From Nocardiopsis kunsanensis DSM 44524 (GTDB taxonomy: Bacteria > Actinomycetota > Actinomycetes > Streptosporangiales > Streptosporangiaceae), in contig NZ_ANAY01000042.1 in the NCBI RefSeq assembly GCF_000340965.1, positions 1 to 47,818 of the forward strand: a DNA stretch of 47,818 nucleotides, given 5' to 3'. The position numbers and the translations under genes are program-made. This document shows, piece by piece, positions 1-6,848 of this stretch; the stretch's first letter is position 1, and each line of letters starts with the position of its first letter. Under the pieces are notes generated by a model. It was not told where the DNA came from. It worked only from the letters and a program-made list of their open reading frames with translations, and did not search any database.

Positions 1-53
1 TCAGGTCATCCCAGACAACATCAGGTCAGAGCAAAACGGAAGCGCGACTGTAG
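1..53. repeat. Short tandem direct repeat at left edge
   Basis: The octamer TCAGGTCA occurs at 1-8 and again at 21-28, an exact 20-base period, immediately before an open frame that has lost its 5' end. The stretch is clearly less GC-rich than the genes around it. It could be the terminal region of an insertion sequence or a recombination scar that cut the neighbouring gene, but no transposase is visible and the sequence outside the window is needed. Confidence 0.35.
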
Positions 54-245
54 TACCAGCTGCTGGAAAGTGTGCTGGGGGACCGGGAACGGGCCGAACA
101 GTCGGTCGCCCGCCTGTACGGGGGGTTCGACGTCACGCCCGACATACCGATCGCGCAGAACGTGCTGCGCGCCTTCGGAAAGGCGGGGCTGCTGGAGCAC
201 CCGGCGGTGCGGTCGAGCTTCCGCAAGATCGGGTGGGAGGTCTGA
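54..245 (+). pseudogene. 3' remnant of an unrecognised gene, 5' end missing
   Basis: An open frame runs from a TAG at 51-53 to TGA at 243-245 and encodes about 63 residues ending in SFRKIGWEV. There is no convincing start: the only early GTG, at 72, has no spaced ribosome binding site. The codon usage is that of a real gene, and its stop overlaps the ATG of the next gene (TGATG), as in translationally coupled operons. So this looks like the C-terminal end of an operon partner of the methyltransferase, truncated at about position 54 beside a short direct repeat. I do not recognise the family. Confidence 0.55.
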
Positions 246-1162
246 TGGCCGCGGTGATCTCGCACGGCTCCAGCGCGAACAGCGCACCGCTGGAGGAGGT
301 CGTCCTCGCCGTCGAGCGCCGGCTCCGCGCCTCCGACCGACTCCTGTTGGGACTGGACGAGGAGCTGGAGATCCTCGCCGAGCTCCAGAAGTTCCCCCTG
401 GGCCGGTTCCTCCTGCGCAACCAGGGCCTCAACGGGTACTGGACGTCCTACATCTTCCGTTTCGAGCCGGGGAGGCCGACCTCCTCCCCCATGGAGGAGT
501 GGCTGCTGACCAGATCGCTCCTGTCCGGCGCCCGCGAGCGGTTCCAGCGCTCCAGGGAGGAGATCGCTCGGTCGATCACCGACGGGGCCGTGCTGGCCTC
601 CGTGCCGTGCGGAGTCATGGACGACCTGTTGCGGCAGGACTACGGGAGCGCCCCGGGGGTCCGGCTCGTCGGGGTCGACCTCGACACGGAGTCCCTGGCG
701 CTGGCGGAGGAGGAGGCCCGGGCCCGCGGGCTCGGAGACCGCAGCGAGTTCATCCGCGCGGACGCCTGGGACCTCGGCATCAACGCCGAGTTCGACCTGC
801 TGGTGAGCAATGGGCTCAACATGTACGAACCCGACGGTGACCGGCTGATCGAGCTGTACCGCAACTTCGCCCGCGCGCTGCGCCCCGGCGGACGACTGCT
901 GGTCAGCTTCCTCACCCCGCCCCCGCCGCCGCCGTGGGAGGCGCCCCAGCGGGCCGCCGAGTGGGAGAGGTACGGCATCGCCGAGGAGGACCTGCGCCGG
1001 GAACTCGCCCTGTTCGGCGACATCATCCAGGCAAAATACCTCAACTTCGTCAGCGAGAGCGACACCCGGGCGCAGTTGGAACGAGCCGGCCTCACGGTCG
1101 AGTCCATGAACTACAGCGACGGCGGGGTACTGCCGATCGTCTCGGCGGTCAAACCGGACTGA
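245..1162 (+). CDS. Class I SAM-dependent methyltransferase
   Basis: Encodes 305 residues. The C-terminal two thirds form a Rossmann methyltransferase: a degenerate motif I (ASVPCGVMDDLL), an acidic strand end GVDLD that would hold the SAM ribose, DAWD near the adenine site, FDLLVSNGLN as motif IV and LRPGGRLLVSFL as motif V. The first 110 residues are helical and not recognised, and probably shape the substrate site. The ATG at 245 overlaps the previous stop and has GGGAGG just upstream; an in-frame GTG at 233 would also work but has no such site. Coupling with the truncated upstream gene suggests a small modification or natural-product operon. The methyl acceptor cannot be told from the sequence. 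Confidence 0.8.
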   Translation: MAAVISHGSSANSAPLEEVVLAVERRLRASDRLLLGLDEELEILAELQKFPLGRFLLRNQGLNGYWTSYIFRFEPGRPTSSPMEEWLLTRSLLSGARERFQRSREEIARSITDGAVLASVPCGVMDDLLRQDYGSAPGVRLVGVDLDTESLALAEEEARARGLGDRSEFIRADAWDLGINAEFDLLVSNGLNMYEPDGDRLIELYRNFARALRPGGRLLVSFLTPPPPPPWEAPQRAAEWERYGIAEEDLRRELALFGDIIQAKYLNFVSESDTRAQLERAGLTVESMNYSDGGVLPIVSAVKPD

Positions 1163-1169
1163 GCGGAGC

Positions 1170-1199
1170 GGCCGGGAGAGTACGGGCCGCCTCCCGGCC
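1170..1199 (+). terminator. Hairpin after the methyltransferase gene
   Basis: Arms GGCCGGGAG (1170-1178) and CTCCCGGCC (1191-1199) pair perfectly around a 12-base loop, 8 bases after the stop. There is no T run, as is common for GC-rich actinobacterial terminators. It lies between converging genes and could serve both. Confidence 0.5.
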
Positions 1200-1205
1200 A
1201 CGCCG

Positions 1206-1721
1206 CTACACCACCTTCTCCGGGGTTCGGGGCTCAGGGGCCCCGGACCCACCGTCAGGCGGACCGACTCGGAAGCGAGCCAGCGCCTCCGCCGTGCGTG
1301 TCCCGTACTTGCGGCGGGCCGTGGCGAAGGTGATGCCGAGGGAGTCGGCGATCTCGGACCACGACACACCGGCCGCGCGGTCGCGCGCAACGGCCGCGTC
1401 CGTCGCCTCCTGGGCCAGTCCGATGAGGTGCGCGACCTCGGCCGACCTTGGCGTGGCGCCCTCGGCGAGTCCGCCGCGCGCCCGGAACACGGCGTCGAGC
1501 AGCCTCATAACCGTCGCGCACAGCTCCTCGTCCAGTGTCGGCACCGCGGTATCGGCCGCCACCCCGCCGCGACTCCGGGCGCGGTAGGACGCCTGCCTGC
1601 ACGCGGTGGAGCAGAACCGCCAGCGGGCGGTCGCCTTCGGCGGACGCGGCACGTCGCAACGCGGTCCGGCGCAGGTCGTCGAGTCCGTGGTTTCGTGGTC
1701 GCCTGACGTCGTGGGCAACAT
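1206..1721 (-). CDS. Small zinc-ribbon/helix-turn-helix protein
   Basis: Encodes 171 residues. The N-terminus has a likely metal site of four cysteines, C17, C22, C37 and C41 (CX4C-X14-CX3C), followed by an Arg-rich stretch. A C-terminal helix-turn-helix is seen in GVSWSEIADSLGITFATARRKYG. This suggests a DNA-binding protein; the target is unknown. The ATG at 1721 has GGAG 6 bases upstream. It is codirectional with the ABC-F gene, but a strong hairpin between them (1767-1800) argues for separate or attenuated transcription. The name is descriptive, since I cannot place it in a characterised family. Confidence 0.7.
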   Translation of the reverse strand: MLPTTSGDHETTDSTTCAGPRCDVPRPPKATARWRFCSTACRQASYRARSRGGVAADTAVPTLDEELCATVMRLLDAVFRARGGLAEGATPRSAEVAHLIGLAQEATDAAVARDRAAGVSWSEIADSLGITFATARRKYGTRTAEALARFRVGPPDGGSGAPEPRTPEKVV

Positions 1722-1766
1722 CGGTCTCCATCGTGGTGGCTCGAACTCTCAACAGGAAGGGGCGGC

Positions 1767-1800
1767 GGTGCGGCGGGTGGACCGGTCCGCCCGCCGCACC
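1767..1800 (-). terminator. Hairpin terminator after the ABC-F gene
   Basis: Fifteen-base arms, 1767-1781 and 1786-1800, pair with a single mismatch around the loop CCGG, 15 bases after the ABC-F stop (minus strand). No U tract is present. Confidence 0.6.
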
Positions 1801-1814
1801 GCGCACAGGCGGTA

Positions 1815-3413
1815 TCAGGAGAGGGAGACCAACTCGTGGTACTCGTCCCTCCACAGGTCCTCGTCGCCGTCCGGCAACAGGAGCACACGGTCGGGACGAA
1901 GAGCGTCGATGGCGCCTTCGTCGTGTGTGACCAGGACGACCGCCCCGCGGTAGGAGTCGATCGCCCGCAGGATCTCCGCGCGTGACGCCGGGTCGAGGTT
2001 GTTGGTCGGTTCGTCGAGCAGCAGCACGTTGGCGTCGGAACACACCAGTGTCGCCAGCGCGAGGCGGGTCTTCTCCCCGCCGGAGAGCACCCCCGCCGGC
2101 TTCTGGGTGTCGTCGCCGGAGAACAGGAAGGAACCCAGCATCAGGCGCGCCTCAGCGTGGGTGATGTGTGGCGCGGCGTCGGTCAGGTTCTCCAGGACCG
2201 TCCGGTTCGCGGCCAGCGTCTCGTGCTCCTGCGCGTAGTAGCCCAGCCGCGCGCCCGTGCCGAGCCGGACACTCCCGCCGTCCGGGCGCTCCCGCCCGGC
2301 CAGGATGCGCAGAAGGGTGGTCTTGCCCGCGCCGTTGAGTCCGAGGATCGCGATCCGCGAACCCCGGTCGACCGCCACGTCTACCCCCGTGAACACCTCG
2401 TGTGAGCCAAAGGACTTGGAGACGGACTCGGCAACGAGCGGGACCTTTCCACAGGGCGGAGGGTCAGGCAGGCGTAGCCTCGCCACCTTGCCCGCGCGGC
2501 GTTCGGGTTCGACCTCGGAGAGCATGCGGTTCGCCCGGCGGATCATGTTCTTGGCCGCCGTCGCGGTCTTCACGTTGCTCTGCATCCTCCCCGCCTGAAC
2601 GCGAAGCTCGTCGGCCTTGCGCTGGGCGTTGACCCGTTCCCGGCGCCGTCGGCGGGCGTCCGCCTCCCGCTGCGCCAGGTAGGTCCGCCAGTCGGCGTTG
2701 TAGACGTCGATGTTGCTCCGGTTGGCGTCGAGGTGGAGCACCCGGTTGACAGTGGACTCCAGCAGATCGACGTCGTGGCTGATGAGGAGGAAGCCGCCGC
2801 TGTACTCGCGCAGGAACCGGCGCAGCCAGCGGATCGAGTCCGCGTCGAGGTGGTTGGTGGGCTCGTCCAGCAGCAGCGTGTCGTGTTCACCGAACAGCAG
2901 ACGGGCCAACTCGACCCGGCGGCGCTGCCCGCCGGAGAGGCCGTCAAGCCGCTGTCGGAGGACCGCCTCGGACAGTCCGAGACTGGCGGCGACCTGGGCC
3001 GCCTCGGCCTCGACCGCGTACCCGCCATGTGCCAGGAACCGGTGCTCGGCCCGGGCGTAGGCCCGCATGGCCTTGTCCAGTTCGCGGCCCTGCGCTCGGG
3101 CCATGGCCTCCTCGGCGGCACGCAGGTCCCGGGCCGCCTCGTCGATGCCGCGGACGGACAGGATCCGGTCCGCGACGGTGCCGGATACGTCCCCGTCCTG
3201 CGAGGACTGCGGCAGGTACCCGACCGGGCCGGTGCGGTGGACCTCGCCCCCCGCGGGCGCCGTCTCGCCCGAGAGGACACGGACGAGGGTGGTCTTACCC
3301 GCGCCGTTGCGGCCGATGAGTCCGACCTTGTCGCCGGGTGAGATGTGGAAGCTCACGTTGTCGAGCAGCAGGCGCGCGCCGACGCGCACGGAAACACCGC
3401 TTGCGGTAATCAA
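1815..3413 (-). CDS. ABC-F family ATP-binding protein
   Basis: Encodes 532 residues with two ABC ATPase domains and no membrane segments, the hallmark of the ribosome-acting ABC-F class. Domain 1 has Walker A GRNGAGKTT (34-42), signature LSGGQRRR and Walker B LLLDEPTNHLD; domain 2 has GLNGAGKTT, LSGGEKTR and LLLDEPTNNLD. Between them is the charged, Arg/Lys-rich interdomain linker that in this family reaches toward the peptidyl-transferase centre. ABC-F members either protect ribosomes from antibiotics or regulate translation, and the sequence does not decide which. The start is a TTG at 3413 with GGAGAG upstream. It is monocistronic, with a terminator at 1767-1800 and a long upstream region that could carry a leader attenuator, although I see no clear leader peptide. 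Confidence 0.88.
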   Translation of the reverse strand: MITASGVSVRVGARLLLDNVSFHISPGDKVGLIGRNGAGKTTLVRVLSGETAPAGGEVHRTGPVGYLPQSSQDGDVSGTVADRILSVRGIDEAARDLRAAEEAMARAQGRELDKAMRAYARAEHRFLAHGGYAVEAEAAQVAASLGLSEAVLRQRLDGLSGGQRRRVELARLLFGEHDTLLLDEPTNHLDADSIRWLRRFLREYSGGFLLISHDVDLLESTVNRVLHLDANRSNIDVYNADWRTYLAQREADARRRRRERVNAQRKADELRVQAGRMQSNVKTATAAKNMIRRANRMLSEVEPERRAGKVARLRLPDPPPCGKVPLVAESVSKSFGSHEVFTGVDVAVDRGSRIAILGLNGAGKTTLLRILAGRERPDGGSVRLGTGARLGYYAQEHETLAANRTVLENLTDAAPHITHAEARLMLGSFLFSGDDTQKPAGVLSGGEKTRLALATLVCSDANVLLLDEPTNNLDPASRAEILRAIDSYRGAVVLVTHDEGAIDALRPDRVLLLPDGDEDLWRDEYHELVSLS

Positions 3414-3991
3414 GTGAATACTCTCCGGATCTGTCTCAAGACACAGTGGTGGTACGGCACTGAGGTCGGGAGCTAATAGATCCGGGATTCAGACATGCTG
3501 TGATGCTACTCAGGCCCCGGACGTTCCGCACGGTGTTTTCTCTGTGGCCCGGCCCGGCGGCGTGCCGCCTCGGGACAATCGGTGACAGCAGCCAGGGCGG
3601 CGGCCGAGCTCCGGAAACGCGGAGCGCCACGCCAGAAGCCGGTAGCCTCTCCGTCTGCCCCCATCGACACGTGTGGGAACAGTCACAGTCATGCTTTCGG
3701 GGCGCCTCTGCTCTGGTCGGTCATATGGGCGAGGAGTCCGATAAGCGCCGGAGGGCGGCGGGTTTCGCGGACTTCTGAGCCTGGTGACGCACCATAGATG
3801 GTGAAGTCTGTGGAACCGATGCCCTGTCCAGGGCAGCGTCTGACGCCCCGTCAGTAGCGGAGAGACGGGCGTACTCTCTGGTCGGAGCTGTAATCTGCTG
3901 GTTTTCCGGTGCTCGGAAGCGGTCGCTGTTCCACGTATGCGCCGCAGAGGGCCGAAAGGCGGCCGATCCGGCCGTCACGCGGAGGGAACGA
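3414..3991. other. Gene-free stretch upstream of the ABC-F gene
   Basis: About 580 bases of lower GC content than the flanking genes. Open frames here lack actinobacterial codon bias and good ribosome binding sites. The promoter of the ABC-F gene must lie near 3420-3560. I see no RNA gene or strong repeat. Confidence 0.5.
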
Positions 3992-4030
3992 ACAAGCCCC
4001 TGGCGGCGTATTGCCTGTTCAGGGTCTTGT
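3992..4030 (-). terminator. Hairpin beside the displaced tRNA 3' half
   Basis: ACAAGCCCCTG (3992-4002) pairs with CAGGGTCTTGT (4020-4030) with one mismatch. It lies directly beyond the tRNA-like fragment at 4034-4080 in the minus-strand sense, the place where a tRNA terminator is expected. I infer it is the original terminator of the tRNA-Arg transcription unit, now separated from the gene. Confidence 0.45.
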
Positions 4031-4033
4031 GGA

Positions 4034-4080
4034 TGCGCGCTCGGGAGGACTCGAACCCCCGCACCCTGATCCGTGGTGAG
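4034..4080 (-). repeat. Duplicate of the tRNA-Arg 3' half (attachment-site copy)
   Basis: This segment repeats the 3' half of tRNA-Arg (5125-5172), from the anticodon loop through the T arm to the acceptor end, in the same orientation. A 21-base block (4041-4061) covering the T arm is identical; the rest differs at scattered bases, with one deletion in the variable region. It lacks the 5' half and ends GCA rather than GCCA, so it is not a functional tRNA. A copy of a tRNA 3' end on the far side of an integrase remnant is the classic trace of a tRNA-targeting integrative element. Confidence 0.75.
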
Positions 4081-4152
4081 TGGATGGCCGGACGAATATC
4101 CGCAGGTCAAATCCCATGTGGTGGTGCCTCCTCGCCGTACTGAGAGCGAATC

Positions 4153-4446
4153 TCATTTGGTGGGTCTGCCGTAGCAGATCAGCGTGCAGGCGATACCCGC
4201 GAAAGCGAGTTCGGCCAGGGGCCCCTGCAACTCCCGGGCGAACGTCTGCACGGCCAGGTCAATGAGTTCGGGCGCGATGGAGTCGCTGTCGGGCGCGCTT
4301 CCTGCCCCGGTCTCCAGCAAGAGGTCACGCCACTCGTGCTCGCTGTAGCCCTCTTCCACAGCCGTGCTGATCAGGTCCACCGCCCACAGCCCGTAACCGA
4401 TGGCGAGCAGGTCATCGCCGAACCAGAAGTCGGTGCGCCGGTGCAC
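4153..4446 (-). CDS. Possible small cargo protein, perhaps truncated
   Basis: An open frame of 97 residues from a GTG at 4446, containing FWFGDDLLAIGYGLWAVDLIS, split here as FWFGDDLLAIG and YGLWAVDLIS, then EEGYSEHEWRDLL. The amino-acid composition looks protein-like, but no ribosome binding site is visible and the frame continues upstream into sequence antisense to the integrase remnant. It is more likely the C-terminal part of a lost gene than an intact one. No family is recognised. Confidence 0.35.
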   Translation of the reverse strand: MHRRTDFWFGDDLLAIGYGLWAVDLISTAVEEGYSEHEWRDLLLETGAGSAPDSDSIAPELIDLAVQTFARELQGPLAELAFAGIACTLICYGRPTK

Positions 4447-4489
4447 CCTGCGGGTTTTTTGCGTTCCCGATCGTTGGCGTCGGCGTGGG

Positions 4490-4880
4490 CAACGAGAGCA
4501 GGCCCGTGCCCTGCTCGCCGCGCCTGTCCCGAATCCTGCGGGCTCCTCGGGACGAGTTCGGAGAAGGCCCGGACGGGCTTGGTCTTCTTCGGTGTACGCG
4601 GCCACCAGTCGGCCACAGGTGTTTGCCGACAGGCATGGCACCGGGCTCGCAAGACCGTATTCACCAAGGAGCAGCAGGAGAGCACGCTCGCCCAGGCGCG
4701 CCCTACGACCTGCGACGCGCGTGCGTGTCCACCTGGCTCAACGAGGGCATCAGCCCCGTCCAGGTGGCGGCTTGGGCAGGCCACAGCCAAGAGGCGCTCC
4801 TGCGGGTCTACGCCAAGTGCATCGACGGCAACGAAGAACGTGACAAGCGCCGTGGGGCGAAGGGTCTTGAGGGTTTTTGA
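4490..4880 (+). pseudogene. Tyrosine-recombinase integrase remnant, frameshifted
   Basis: The catalytic C-terminal domain of a phage/AICE-type tyrosine integrase is readable only by joining frames. RILRAPRDEFGEGPDG is in one frame (about 4520-4565); GLVFFGVRGHQSATGVCRQAW and the following RARKTVFTKEQQ are in a second; APYDLRRACVSTWLNEG through AAWAGHSQEALLRVYAKCIDG is back in the first, ending at TGA 4878-4880. YDLRRA supplies the second catalytic Arg, AGHS the His/Ser box and LLRVYAKC the Tyr nucleophile region. At least two compensating frameshifts and the missing N-terminal half make it inactive. It reads toward the tRNA, as expected for the element's own integrase. Confidence 0.75.
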
Positions 4881-5066
4881 CCATCACGCCCCGCACCGGA
4901 CCGCACCTCAGGACACAGAAAACCGTCAGTGGCCAGGTTCACATGCTTGGTTGAGCCAAGCCGTCCCCTCTGGCCCCGGGCGCCGAGCTCTTGACCACGT
5001 ATTCGTCGCAGCCATCCGTAGGCGACCGGATCCGGCCGCTGCCAACCGGATGCCGTACTCCGCGGC

Positions 5067-5109
5067 AAAAGAGAACGCCCGGCCTGTTGGTGCAGGTCCG
5101 GGCGTTCTC
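5067..5109 (-). terminator. Rho-independent terminator of the tRNA-Arg gene
   Basis: GAGAACGCCCGG (5071-5082) pairs with CCGGGCGTTCTC (5098-5109), with further pairing across CCTG/CAGG toward the loop. On the minus strand the stem is followed by TTTT (5070-5067). It begins 16 bases beyond the tRNA 3' end. Confidence 0.8.
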
Positions 5110-5124
5110 TCCACTGTCTCAAGG

Positions 5125-5200
5125 TGGCGCACTCGGGAGGACTCGAACCCCCAACCTTCTGATCCGTAGTCAGATGCTCTATCCATTGAGCTACGAGTGC
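5125..5200 (-). tRNA. tRNA-Arg (anticodon ACG)
   Basis: A complete 76-base cloverleaf: acceptor GCACTCG/CGAGTGC, D arm GCTC..GAGC, anticodon stem TCTGA/TCAGA with loop CTACGGA (anticodon ACG), a 5-base variable loop, T arm GGGGG-TTCGAGT-CCTCC, discriminator G and an encoded CCA. The A34 is normally deaminated to inosine by TadA to read CGN codons. The gene's 3' half is duplicated at 4034-4080, marking it as the target of an integrative element whose insertion left the tRNA intact. Confidence 0.95.
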
Positions 5201-5389
5201 AGATTCTTTTGTTTTTCCCCGGTCGAGCTCCGCTCTCCCCGGCGACATCTTTGACTCTATCAGAGTCTCGGAGTGCTTCCGTGCCATCTTCCGGTGTGAA
5301 CCGGACCATGTGCGCGAAGACCGTGACGTGCGTGGAACGCCGTCCCTTACGACGGTACCGCACCCGCAGGGGTGCCTCGTACGCGCTGG

Positions 5390-5427
5390 ACGCGGCCCGG
5401 GGCGGGGCACGCCGCCCCGGGCCGCGT
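5390..5427 (-). terminator. Perfect 16-bp hairpin after gabT
   Basis: Arms 5390-5405 and 5412-5427 (outer bases ACGCGGCCC/GGGCCGCGT) are fully complementary around the six-base loop GGCACG and begin 3 bases after the gabT stop. There is no T run, so it is a stem-only terminator of the actinobacterial kind. Confidence 0.7.
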
Positions 5428-5430
5428 GGG

Positions 5431-6687
5431 TCAGGCGGAGGTCGCCTCCTCGACGGAAGCGGCCCACAGCTCCAGGGCGCTGTCGACCTGCTCGCCGTTG
5501 ACGATCAGCGGCGGGATCATCCGGACGACGTTGCCCTGCGGTCCGCAGGTCAGCAGCAGTAGACCGTTCTGCGCGGCGGCCTGCTGCGCACGGGACGCGG
5601 CGGCCCCGTCCGGAGCGCCGTCGGCGGTGACGAACTCGCTGGCCAGCATCAGGCCTCGGCCGCGAACGTCACCGATCTCGGGGCGGACGGAACCGATCTT
5701 CTCCAAGCCCTGGCGCAGCCGCTCGCCCTGAGCGGCGACGTTGTCGACCAGGTTCTCCTCCTGGATGACGTCGAGGGTGGCCAGCGCGGCGGCGCACGCG
5801 ACCGCGTTGCCGCCGTAGGTGCCGCCCTGCGAACCGGGCCAGGCCTTCTCCATGATCGAGGCCGGCGCGGCGATCGCCGAGAGGGGGAACCCGCTGGCCA
5901 GGCCCTTGGCGGTGATGACGATGTCGGGGCGGACCCCGGAGTGCTCGTGGCCCCAGAAGGTCCCGGTGCGCCCGAACCCGGTCTGCACCTCGTCGGCGAC
6001 CAGGAGGAAACCGTGCTGGTCGGCGCGCTCGCGCAGACCCTGCATGAACGCGTCGGGCGCCGGAACGTACCCGCCCTCGCCGAGTACCGGCTCGATGAAG
6101 ACCGCAGCGGTGTCCTTGGGGGCGGTCGTGGTGGCGAGTTGGTAGTCGAACTCGCGGAGGGCGTGGTCGACGGCCTCGGCCTCCGTCATCCCGAGGCGGT
6201 AGGCGTGGGGGAAGGGGGAGACGACGACACCGGGCATCAGCGGGCCGATGCCGGCGCGGATCTTGGTCCCGGACGTGGTGAGGGAGGCCGCGCCCATGGT
6301 GCGGCCGTGGAAGGAGCCGGTGAACACGATCGCGTTCTGGCGACCGGTTGCTTGGCGGGCCAGGCGCAGGGCGGCCTCGACGGCCTCACTGCCGGAGTTG
6401 ACGTAGAAGAGCTGATCCAGGCCCTCGGGCAGAACCTCACCGAGCCGTTCGGTGAGCCGCAGCAGTGGGCGGTGCATGACGGTGGTGTACTGGCCGTGGA
6501 TGAGAGTGCCGACCTGCTCCTGGGCGGCCGCGACCACCTTGGGGTGGCAATGGCCGGTACTGGTGACGCCGATTCCCGCCGTGAAGTCGAGAAAGCGGCG
6601 GCCGTCCTCGTCGTAGATGTGCACACCCTCGCCTCGTGCGGCGAGCACGGGGGTCGCCTGCTTGAGAACCGGGGAGAGCTCCGCCAT
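5431..6687 (-). CDS. gabT: Class III aminotransferase, 4-aminobutyrate type
   Basis: A 418-residue PLP-dependent aminotransferase of subgroup III, the family that moves omega-amino groups (GABA, beta-alanine, ornithine) to 2-oxoglutarate. Visible features: VNSGSEAVEAALRLAR for the phosphate cup (97-111), TGSFHGRTMGA, the LVADEVQTGFGRTG motif with Asp232 and Gln235 on the cofactor ring, and ITAKGLASGFPLSA with Schiff-base Lys261. Length is normal. It is divergent from gabD, and the shared 161-base promoter holds a GATTGT-N2-ACAATC palindrome 35 bases before the start. With gabD it would feed a semialdehyde into the TCA cycle as a dicarboxylate. The true substrate may be a GABA analogue, because the same operator controls the catabolic operons further right. 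Confidence 0.85.
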   Translation of the reverse strand: MAELSPVLKQATPVLAARGEGVHIYDEDGRRFLDFTAGIGVTSTGHCHPKVVAAAQEQVGTLIHGQYTTVMHRPLLRLTERLGEVLPEGLDQLFYVNSGSEAVEAALRLARQATGRQNAIVFTGSFHGRTMGAASLTTSGTKIRAGIGPLMPGVVVSPFPHAYRLGMTEAEAVDHALREFDYQLATTTAPKDTAAVFIEPVLGEGGYVPAPDAFMQGLRERADQHGFLLVADEVQTGFGRTGTFWGHEHSGVRPDIVITAKGLASGFPLSAIAAPASIMEKAWPGSQGGTYGGNAVACAAALATLDVIQEENLVDNVAAQGERLRQGLEKIGSVRPEIGDVRGRGLMLASEFVTADGAPDGAAASRAQQAAAQNGLLLLTCGPQGNVVRMIPPLIVNGEQVDSALELWAASVEEATSA

Positions 6688-6722
6688 CGGTGGCCTCGAT
6701 TCCGTGTTCGGGTTTTACGTAG

Positions 6723-6736
6723 GATTGTTGACAATC
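6723..6736. promoter_or_regulatory. GntR(FCD)-type operator, copy 1
   Basis: GATTGTTGACAATC, 6-bp perfect arms around two bases, containing the TTGT-N2-ACAA core typical of FadR-subfamily sites. It lies in the gabT/gabD divergent promoter. The same sequence recurs at 11415-11428 (opposite orientation) and 11535-11548. The GntR protein at 8356-9042 is the obvious ligand (inference). Confidence 0.8.
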
Positions 6737-6805
6737 GACGTTGCTATGGAAGCATCCCAGCCGTGACGGTGTCCAGTGGGCTCACGTCGGGCAGTTCTGA
6801 CCACA

Positions 6806-6826
6806 GGCCGACCATGATGGTCGGCC
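6806..6826. promoter_or_regulatory. Perfect 21-bp palindrome before gabD
   Basis: Ten-base arms, GGCCGACCAT and its complement, flank a single central G. It ends 22 bases before the gabD start and just ahead of its ribosome binding site. A near-zero loop disfavours an RNA hairpin, so a dimeric repressor site blocking the promoter or leader is more likely. The sequence differs completely from the GntR-type operator. Confidence 0.6.
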
Positions 6827-6848
6827 CCCCTCGACCGGAAGAAGGAAC

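Larger units (their letters stand above)
4034..5172. mobile_element. Decayed integrative element at tRNA-Arg
   Basis: A remnant of about 1.1 kb bounded by two copies of the tRNA-Arg 3' half (4034-4080 and 5125-5172). It holds a broken tyrosine integrase next to the intact tRNA and a short possible cargo frame. The order tRNA 3' end, integrase, cargo, second att copy matches site-specific elements of actinomycetes such as AICEs and temperate phages. Almost all cargo has been lost. The exact ends are inferred from the repeats. Confidence 0.7.

Noticed and set aside
5201..5363. Start of a minus-strand frame running through the tRNA-Arg gene
   Set aside because: It reads through the tRNA and its terminator and shows no protein-like pattern.
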